A stretch of DNA of 11,429 nt from the NCBI GenBank assembly GCA_005793645.1, contig SXRG01000100.1, forward strand, positions 1 through 11,429, written 5' to 3'. The notes beneath the pieces are model-generated. The model saw only the letters and a program-made list of their open reading frames with translations. It was not told where the DNA came from and searched no databases. A program made the translations under genes and the position numbers. Positions within the stretch are counted from its first letter, which is position 1. Each line of letters starts with the position of its first letter. The stretch is from Burkholderiales bacterium (GTDB taxonomy: Bacteria; Pseudomonadota; Gammaproteobacteria; Burkholderiales; Thiobacillaceae). Shown here one piece after another: positions 1 to 4,582 of the stretch.

Positions 1-800
1 ATGGAATCGAGCAGGATGACGACATCTTTTTTATGCTCGACCAGGCGGCGGGCCTTGGCGATGACCATCTCGGCCACCTGCACATGGCGCGTAGCGGGTT
101 CGTCGAAGGTTGAGGCAACGACTTCACCGCGTACCGTGCGTGACATCTCAGTCACTTCTTCTGGCCGCTCGTCGATGAGCAGAACAATGAGGATCGCATC
201 GGGGTAATTGGCTGTGATGGCATGGGCGATGTTCTGCATCATGACCGTCTTGCCTGACTTGGGCGCTGCAACCAAGAGGCCACGCGACCCCTTGCCGAGC
301 GGTGCGATGATGTCGACGATGCGACCAGTCAGGTTTTCTTCACTCTTGATGTCGCGTTCGAGGACATAGGGTTCGTTCGGGAACAAGGGCGTCAGGTTCT
401 CGAACATGATCTTGTTCTTGATTGTCTCCGGGGCATAGCCGTTGACACTGCCAAGCTTGGCGAGTGCGAAATAGCGTTCCCCATCCTTGGGGGTGCGGAC
501 TTCACCTTCGATGCTGTCGCCGGTACGCAGATTGAAGCGACGGATCTGGGAGGGCGAGATGTAGATGTCGTCCGGACTGGAGAGATAGGAGGTCTCCGGT
601 GTCCGTAAAAAGCCAAAGCCGTCGGACAAGACTTCAAGCACCCCTTCGCCAAAAACAGTCTCGCCCTTCTTGGACTTGTCCTTGAGGAGGGCGAAGATCA
701 GCTCCTGCTTGCGCATGCGGTGGGCATTTTCAATGCCTTCCGTTTCTGCCATTTCGAGGAGTTTGCTGATATGAAGGATTTTTAGGTCGGATAGATGCAT
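1..800 (-). CDS. rho: Transcription termination factor Rho, 3' part outside window
   Basis: Hexameric RNA-dependent ATPase/translocase that ends transcription at C-rich, untranslated RNA. 266 complete codons are visible, reading leftward off the window edge, out of about 419 in the family. The N-terminal helical domain (residues 1-47) is followed by the cold-shock-like primary RNA-binding domain with GFGFLR at 61-66 and the DDIYISPSQIRRFNLRTGD block at 77-95. The ATPase domain carries Walker A APKSGKT at 179-185 and ends at Walker B VILLDS, where D265 has the same number as in E. coli. The start at 800 is fixed by residue-for-residue alignment with the E. coli N-terminus. No Shine-Dalgarno sequence lies before it; the preceding 40 nt are C-rich. 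The secondary RNA-binding Q and R loops lie outside the window. trxA lies 186 bp upstream in the same direction, an arrangement common in proteobacteria. Identity is close to certain. Confidence 0.98.
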   Translation of the reverse strand, partial: MHLSDLKILHISKLLEMAETEGIENAHRMRKQELIFALLKDKSKKGETVFGEGVLEVLSDGFGFLRTPETSYLSSPDDIYISPSQIRRFNLRTGDSIEGEVRTPKDGERYFALAKLGSVNGYAPETIKNKIMFENLTPLFPNEPYVLERDIKSEENLTGRIVDIIAPLGKGSRGLLVAAPKSGKTVMMQNIAHAITANYPDAILIVLLIDERPEEVTEMSRTVRGEVVASTFDEPATRHVQVAEMVIAKARRLVEHKKDVVILLDS

Positions 801-840
801 GGCTGGAGGGTCAGGATGTGCCGGAGGGCTGGGGGCTGCG
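801..840 (-). promoter_or_regulatory. C-rich, G-poor rho leader (possible rut-like autoregulatory site)
   Basis: On the minus strand, the 40 nt directly before the rho ATG contain 23 C and 7 G, in short pyrimidine runs. This is the composition Rho prefers for its primary site. E. coli rho is known to be autoregulated by termination in its leader. That this leader works the same way is inference from composition only. The same C-richness replaces the usual Shine-Dalgarno sequence. Confidence 0.35.
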
Positions 841-884
841 CCTTTATGTGCGCACGCCGCGCGAAAGCGGCAGGGGGGAAGGTG

Positions 885-890
885 AGTATA
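885..890 (-). promoter_or_regulatory. Candidate -10 box of the rho promoter
   Basis: The minus strand reads TATACT here (5 of 6 to TATAAT), which would start a transcript near 878 with a leader of about 78 nt. The sequence 16-18 nt upstream has no good -35 match, so the site is plausible but weak. Readthrough from trxA could also supply rho. Confidence 0.35.
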
Positions 891-946
891 GGATGTTTAT
901 CAGGTAGGTACTGAGTACCACGGGCCTGTTCAAGGAGGCCTGAATG

Positions 947-969
947 GCACCCGGCAAGACACCGGGTGC
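947..969 (-). terminator. Hairpin after trxA without a U-tract
   Basis: A perfect 8-bp inverted repeat (GCACCCGG / CCGGGTGC) with a 7-nt loop begins 17 nt past the trxA stop. On the minus strand it is followed by CATTCAGG, not by Ts, so it is a poor intrinsic terminator. It may stabilise the 3' end of trxA mRNA or pause polymerase ahead of rho. Confidence 0.45.
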
Positions 970-986
970 GCGCAGATTAACGAAAC

Positions 987-1313
987 TTAGATGTTGCTGT
1001 CAACAAAGGCGGTCAGTTGCGACTTGGACAGGGCGCCAACTTTGGTCGCTTCGATATTGCCGTTCTTGAACAGCATCAGGGTCGGGATGCCACGGATGCC
1101 ATACTTGGGCGGGGTGGCTTGGTTGTCGTCGATGTTCAGTTTGCAGACCTTGATACGACCGTTGTATTCCTTGGAAATCTCGTCAAGGATGGGGGAAATC
1201 ATCTTGCACGGGCCGCACCAGTCGGCCCAATAGTCCACCAGAACGGGTAGCGGTGATTGCAGAACCTCCTGTTCGAAGGTGGCGTCGGTTACATAATGAA
1301 TGTGTTCACTCAT
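987..1313 (-). CDS. trxA: Thioredoxin 1
   Basis: Small cytoplasmic protein-disulfide reductase, recycled by thioredoxin reductase. It has 108 residues, the usual size. The active site WCGPCK is at 32-37 with redox cysteines C33 and C36. The buried acidic residue D27 and the cis-proline in GIPT (P77) are present. One extra cysteine, C57 (VCKLNID), falls where E. coli has alanine (VAKLNID). The ATG start has a good Shine-Dalgarno AAGGA at 1325-1321, 7 nt upstream. The gene lies between the fructosamine-kinase gene (155 bp upstream) and rho (downstream, same strand). A hairpin follows the stop. Very sure. Confidence 0.98.
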   Translation of the reverse strand: MSEHIHYVTDATFEQEVLQSPLPVLVDYWADWCGPCKMISPILDEISKEYNGRIKVCKLNIDDNQATPPKYGIRGIPTLMLFKNGNIEATKVGALSKSQLTAFVDSNI

Positions 1314-1412
1314 CGGAATGTCCTTGTTTGGGATATATGCGGGAATATGAGATGACGCCGGGTGGTGCGGTACATGACCACCTTGAGTAGATGGCGCATC
1401 CTAGCGGAAAAA

Positions 1413-1440
1413 ATTATGCATGGAAAGTATTCCGGGAAAA
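1413..1440 (-). promoter_or_regulatory. Candidate trxA promoter
   Basis: The minus strand has CATAAT (1418-1413, 5 of 6 to the -10 consensus), with TTTTCC (1440-1435, 3 of 6) 16 nt upstream. The start would be near 1406, giving a leader of about 90 nt. A small TTCC-C-GGAA palindrome at 1430-1438 overlaps the -35. The -35 is weak. Confidence 0.35.
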
Positions 1441-1468
1441 TTTATGGAAGCGATGCGTTTCGTCAGGA

Positions 1469-2353
1469 TCAGGGCAATGCCAGCAGGCGCTTTGCGCTTT
1501 GCTCGGCCTGGCGGCCATAGCCGCCGCCAAACAGGTTGTAATGATTGAGCAGGTGATAGAGGTTGTACAGGTCGCGCCGACGTTCGTAACCTGGATCGAG
1601 CGGCCATGCCGCGCGATATGCCGTGTAAAAGGCGTGACTGAATCCGCCGAACAGCTCGGTCATGGCGATGTCTGCCTCGCGGTCGCCGTAATATACGGCG
1701 GGGTCAAAAACACAGGGCGCACCGTTTGTATAAGCCGCGTTGCCGCTCCACAAATCGCCATGTATCAGCGAGGCGACTGGACGGTAATCGGCGAATAAAT
1801 CGGGCAGGTGGCTGATGATTGCCTGACATGCATGGATGAGGCTGGCCGGTGCGCCGTTGCAGCGGGCGATGCCGAGCTGAAAACCCAGGCGATGTTCGCG
1901 CCAGAATGCAATCCAGTCGTCGTTCCAGTCGTTCTGCTGCAATGTGCTGCCGATATGGTTGTCGCGCCGCCAGCCGAAGCGGGGCTGGGTGTGGCGGTGC
2001 AGCGACGCAAGCGACTGACCGAGCGCCGCAGCGTCGCCGCGACTGGAAAGTGGCAGGTACTCGAGGATGAGCCAGGCGGTGTTCCGGTCTGCGCCAGAGG
2101 AAACGGGTTTTGGCACACGAAAGCATCCGGTGGCGGCCAGTTCGTGCAGGCCATCGGCCTCGGCCTCGAATAGGTCGAGGCGGTCGGCGCGATTGAGTTT
2201 TACAAAAAATATGCGGCCGCAGCGGCCCTTGAGAATCCGGCCGTGATGGATGCCGCCGCCGCCAGCATCCTGCTCGTCGGCAATCTCGAAAGGGATGCCT
2301 GTGGCAGCGGATATGTCCGCCGCGAGTGGCGCGGGGCTTGCGTTTAGTGACAC
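1469..2353 (-). CDS. Fructosamine kinase / ketosamine-3-kinase family protein (YniA-like)
   Basis: Family members phosphorylate the sugar of fructosamine or ketosamine adducts on amines, a step that can reverse early glycation; the in vivo substrate of most bacterial members is uncertain. The protein is 294 residues, typical for the family. It has an aminoglycoside-phosphotransferase-like fold: FFVKLN at 49-54 with putative ATP-binding K52, EAEAD at 63-67, catalytic loop HGDLWSGN at 198-205 (D200, N205), metal-binding DPAVYYGDRE at 217-226 and a C-terminal LLNHYNLFGGGY stretch. All align well with E. coli YniA. The start is GTG at 2353, overlapping the end of the upstream DUF971 gene by 10 bp, with no strong Shine-Dalgarno sequence, so translational coupling is likely. 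No terminator is visible before trxA. The family call is strong; the substrate is not known. Confidence 0.93.
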   Translation of the reverse strand: MSLNASPAPLAADISAATGIPFEIADEQDAGGGGIHHGRILKGRCGRIFFVKLNRADRLDLFEAEADGLHELAATGCFRVPKPVSSGADRNTAWLILEYLPLSSRGDAAALGQSLASLHRHTQPRFGWRRDNHIGSTLQQNDWNDDWIAFWREHRLGFQLGIARCNGAPASLIHACQAIISHLPDLFADYRPVASLIHGDLWSGNAAYTNGAPCVFDPAVYYGDREADIAMTELFGGFSHAFYTAYRAAWPLDPGYERRRDLYNLYHLLNHYNLFGGGYGRQAEQSAKRLLALP

Positions 2354-2778
2354 CCGCCGCCGCAGGTGGGTGCGGCCGGCGCCAGGCTGAGCGGATTGTC
2401 GGCCTTGGGTTCGCGTGCGGCGCCAGCCTCTTCCAGGCGTAGCAGGTAGGCCTTCCAGTAGGCCTCTTGATGACGGCCCAGTTCGTAGAAGTAATCCCAG
2501 GAATAGATTCCGGAGTCGTGGCCGTCGGAGAAGGTCAGCGTTACGGCGTAGTGGCCGACGGGTTCAATCTTGGCGACCTCGATATTTTTCTTGCCGACCT
2601 GTAAGGTCTCTTGACCCGGGCCGTGGCCGCGCACCTCGGCAGAGGGCGAGTAGACGCGCAGAAATTCGAACGGGAGTGTGAAGCGCTCGCCGCTGCTGAA
2701 GGCAATCTCCAGGAGGCGCGATTGCTGGTGAAGCTTGATCTCGGTGGGGGTGGGCGTTTCGGGGGTGAGTCCGCTCAT
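2344..2778 (-). CDS. DUF971 (gamma-butyrobetaine hydroxylase N-terminal-like) protein with C-terminal Cys motif
   Basis: A 144-residue protein of the DUF971 family. The family fold also occurs at the N-terminus of gamma-butyrobetaine hydroxylase and at the C-terminus of the plastid Fe-S scaffold HCF101. Hallmark blocks are LRVYSPSAEVRGHGPGQ at 40-56, EPVGHYAV at 72-79 and FSDGHDSGIYSW at 83-94. The family ends near residue 120; here a proline/alanine linker leads to PTCGGGCH at the C-terminus (C139, C143, H144), which could bind a metal. No enzymatic function is known for stand-alone members. The ATG at 2778 is preferred because homologues start just before the TEIKL strand; an in-frame extension to TTG 2850 or ATG 2823 has no ribosome-binding site. 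The stop overlaps the GTG start of the fructosamine-kinase gene, so the two probably form one transcription unit. Confidence 0.9.
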   Translation of the reverse strand: MSGLTPETPTPTEIKLHQQSRLLEIAFSSGERFTLPFEFLRVYSPSAEVRGHGPGQETLQVGKKNIEVAKIEPVGHYAVTLTFSDGHDSGIYSWDYFYELGRHQEAYWKAYLLRLEEAGAAREPKADNPLSLAPAAPTCGGGCH

Positions 2779-2972
2779 GGTTTCTTTGGAGTCATAGTGT
2801 TTTCTGAGTGTGCAGTGTGCCATTGAGCAGCCAATCTTGGCAATACCCAAGCAAAAGACTAGGGTAATTTCCGCAAAAAAACCAAAGAATTCGGTTTTAT
2901 GAGTAGATTAAGAAAATATTCTCGTGTAGTGTTTGCGCCATTCAGGCTCAGATGAGAGCTTTGAACAGTGCG

Positions 2973-2978
2973 TATTAA
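2973..2978 (+). promoter_or_regulatory. Weak candidate -10 of the HU gene in an AT-rich spacer
   Basis: TATTAA (4 of 6) lies 31 nt before the HU start, in a spacer (2851-3009) that is clearly more AT-rich than its surroundings. No convincing -35 is found at the right distance; TTGAAC at 2961-2966 is too close. The spacer must also carry the leftward DUF971 promoter, which I could not place. Confidence 0.2.
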
Positions 2979-3009
2979 ACTTTCGAATTGAAATCTGTGG
3001 AGACTTACG

Positions 3010-3306
3010 ATGAATAAAACTGAACTGATCGAACAAATTGCTGCTGCCTCCAACCTGACCAAGGCCGATGCCGGTCGCGCTCTGAATGCAACGGTGGATG
3101 CCATTGTGGCTGCCGTTGCTGGTGGTAATGTTGTGAGTCTGATTGGCTTTGGCAGCTTTAAAACCACGCAGCGTGCAGCGCGTACGGGCAAGAATCCCCG
3201 TACTGGTGAGGCGATCAAGATTGCCGCTGCCACCTTGCCGCGTTTTAGCGCTGGCGCAGGCTTTAAGGCGGCCGTCAATGCACCGAAGGGCAAGAAGAAG
3301 AAATAA
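3010..3306 (+). CDS. HU-family histone-like DNA-binding protein
   Basis: Dimeric nucleoid protein that bends and compacts DNA with little sequence preference. It has 98 residues. An N-terminal helical dimerisation half (1-45) is followed by the GFGSF turn (46-50) and the beta-ribbon arm RTGKNPRTG at 58-66, whose P63 is the intercalating proline, then a final helix. A lysine tail, KGKKKK at 93-98, extends past the usual end of about 90 residues. The ATG has Shine-Dalgarno GGAGA at 2999-3003, 6 nt upstream. A strong terminator follows, so the gene is probably monocistronic. Whether it is HupA, HupB or another paralogue cannot be told from one copy; IHF is less likely given the overall match to HU. 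Confidence 0.96.
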   Translation: MNKTELIEQIAAASNLTKADAGRALNATVDAIVAAVAGGNVVSLIGFGSFKTTQRAARTGKNPRTGEAIKIAAATLPRFSAGAGFKAAVNAPKGKKKK

Positions 3307-3322
3307 TCGCCCGTGCGTCGCG

Positions 3323-3355
3323 AAAAAACGCCCTGTCTCGACAGGGCGTTTTTTT
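3323..3355. terminator. Strong bidirectional intrinsic terminator (HU gene / tRNA)
   Basis: The core stem ACGCCCTGT / ACAGGGCGT with loop CTCG is extended by A6 on the left and T7 on the right. It starts 16 nt after the HU stop and ends rightward transcription. Read leftward it also ends in a T6 run, and it is the first terminator met by transcription of the minus-strand tRNA. Confidence 0.93.
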
Positions 3356-3455
3356 GTCTGGGGCTGATGAGGTCCGAATGGGAGACATGCGGGGTTGACT
3401 TGCACCGAGATTTTCAATTCGACGTTGGAGGATGTATGGGTGGATCAGTGGGGGG

Positions 3456-3532
3456 TGGCGCGCCCGAGACGATTCGAACGTCCGACCCCTGCCTTCGGCG
3501 GGCAGTCCTCGATCCAGCGGCGCTACGGGCGC
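3456..3532 (-). tRNA. tRNA-Arg(CCG), structurally degenerate (possible pseudo-tRNA)
   Basis: Reads leftward from G1 at 3532 to an encoded CCA at 3458-3456. Intact parts are a 7-bp acceptor stem (GCGCCCG / CGGGCGC), anticodon stem CTGCC / GGCAG, T stem GGACG / CGTCT (one G-U pair), T loop TTCGAAT, G18-G19 and G15/C48. The anticodon at 3498-3496 is CCG, arginine. Abnormal parts are position 33, which is G where tRNAs almost always have U; position 14, C instead of near-invariant A, losing the U8-A14 pair; and a D stem GCGC / GAGG with mismatches at 10-25 (G-G) and 12-23 (G-A). The match to proteobacterial tRNA-Arg(CCG) is otherwise close. Either the gene is decaying and another copy reads CGG codons, the sequence has local errors, or this is an unusual working tRNA. 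Confidence 0.8.
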
Positions 3533-3545
3533 GGGGGGGGTGCGA

Positions 3546-3551
3546 AGCATA
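3546..3551 (-). promoter_or_regulatory. Candidate -10 of the tRNA promoter
   Basis: The minus strand has TATGCT preceded by TGT (extended -10 form), 13 nt before tRNA G1. The stretch between is GC-rich and includes C8, like the discriminator of stringently controlled stable-RNA promoters. No good -35 is visible at 16-18 nt. Confidence 0.35.
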
Positions 3552-3569
3552 ACACAGCCGATACGATGC

Positions 3570-3600
3570 CAGACACAAGTTCGATTCTTGCCCTTATAAT
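3570..3600 (+). promoter_or_regulatory. Candidate promoter of the cytochrome c gene
   Basis: A perfect TATAAT at 3595-3600 lies 37 nt before the cytochrome start. The best -35 is CAGACA at 3570-3575 (4 of 6) with a long 19-nt spacer. Predicted start is near 3607. The -10 is persuasive; the -35 is not. Confidence 0.5.
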
Positions 3601-3637
3601 TCGCCGGTTTTGAAAATAACAACATTAGGACGAGTGT

Positions 3638-4489
3638 ATGTCTCACGATAACGAAGTGTCCCCAACTACGCCGCGACAGTTCTCGCTAGCACTCCTTGGT
3701 GGTTTGCTGGCGCCCCTGGTGGCCATTCTGCTGATCGTTGCCTACGCTATAGGGATCCAGGGCGGGCAGACCGATGCCAATACGGCTGTTGCGCAAGACA
3801 GTGAAGTGCGTGCGCGCATCCAGCCCTATGGCACTTCGCTGGCCATTGACCCCAATGTCCCGCATGTTGATCGTAGCGGCGAGGTTGTTTATACCGAGGT
3901 GTGTGCCAGCTGTCATGGCTCCGGCGCACTGGGTTCACCCAAGTTCAAGGATGCTGGCGCCTGGGCCAAGCGCAATGCGCAGGGCTACATCACCCTGATG
4001 ACGCATGCCCTGAAGGGTTTTAACAAGATGCCTGCTCGTGGCGGTGATGCTGATCTGACCGACCAGGAAGTGGCCAATGCCGTGGTGTACATGACCAGCG
4101 TTGTGGGCGGCAAGTTTGTGGCCGTGCTGCAGCAGGAACGCGTCCCTTCGGCGGGTGAATTGGCTAAGGGTAAGGCGGTGTACGACAAGGAATGTGCGAC
4201 CTGCCACACCAGCGGCATGACCGGTGCGCAAAAGCTTAACGATGTGGCGGCCTGGAAGCCGTTGATCAAGGGCGGTATGGATGCGTTGTATCGGAGCGCG
4301 GTTAACGGTACGAATACGGCCCCGGCCAAAGGCGGTAACCTGAAGTTGTCGGATGTCGATGCCCGTTTGGCGACGGACTATATGGTTTCCGAGGCTAAGG
4401 CAGCTATTGCTCAGGCGGCCGCAGCCAAATCGGCTACCAAGCCGGCCACTAAGTCATCCACTAAGCTGAAGCCTGGTGAAAAGCCATAA
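3638..4489 (+). CDS. Membrane-anchored dihaem c-type cytochrome (cytochrome c5 family)
   Basis: Periplasmic electron carrier with two cytochrome c5-type domains, 283 residues. A hydrophobic segment at about 16-38 with no obvious signal-peptidase site suggests an uncleaved N-terminal anchor. Haem site 1 is CASCH (89-93), with axial Met131 in NKMPARGG. Haem site 2 is CATCH (186-190), but the matching position in NTAPAKGG is Ala228, so the usual methionine ligand of haem 2 is missing. The protein ends in an Ala/Lys/Thr-rich tail (about 255-283). The ATG has Shine-Dalgarno AGGA at 3627-3630, 7 nt upstream. It has its own promoter and terminator. rep lies next door in convergent orientation; from memory, a c5-type cytochrome gene also lies near rep in Pseudomonas. 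The redox partner is unknown. Confidence 0.94.
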   Translation: MSHDNEVSPTTPRQFSLALLGGLLAPLVAILLIVAYAIGIQGGQTDANTAVAQDSEVRARIQPYGTSLAIDPNVPHVDRSGEVVYTEVCASCHGSGALGSPKFKDAGAWAKRNAQGYITLMTHALKGFNKMPARGGDADLTDQEVANAVVYMTSVVGGKFVAVLQQERVPSAGELAKGKAVYDKECATCHTSGMTGAQKLNDVAAWKPLIKGGMDALYRSAVNGTNTAPAKGGNLKLSDVDARLATDYMVSEAKAAIAQAAAAKSATKPATKSSTKLKPGEKP

Positions 4490-4513
4490 CGCGGTGTGTG
4501 TTGGTGGGTAAGA

Positions 4514-4543
4514 AAAAAGGCGCAACCAAGGTTGCGCCTTTTT
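4514..4543. terminator. Intrinsic terminator between the cytochrome gene and rep
   Basis: Stem GGCGCAAC / GTTGCGCC with loop CAAG, flanked by A5 on the left and T5 on the right. It starts 25 nt after the cytochrome stop. Leftward it also ends in a T run and lies 40 nt past the rep stop, so it probably serves both convergent genes. Confidence 0.92.
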
Positions 4544-4582
4544 ATCGTCCACGGTTAGGGTGCCGCGCGTTGTAACCTGCGT

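Noticed and set aside
2779..2850. N-terminal extension of the DUF971 protein to TTG 2850
   Set aside because: No ribosome-binding site, no family match for the extra 24 residues, and homologues begin near ATG 2778.
2875..2898. AAAACC / GGTTTT hairpin followed by Ts on the minus strand, looking like a terminator
   Set aside because: The stem is short and AT-rich, the loop is 9 nt, and no minus-strand gene lies upstream for it to terminate; it is more likely chance in an AT-rich promoter region.
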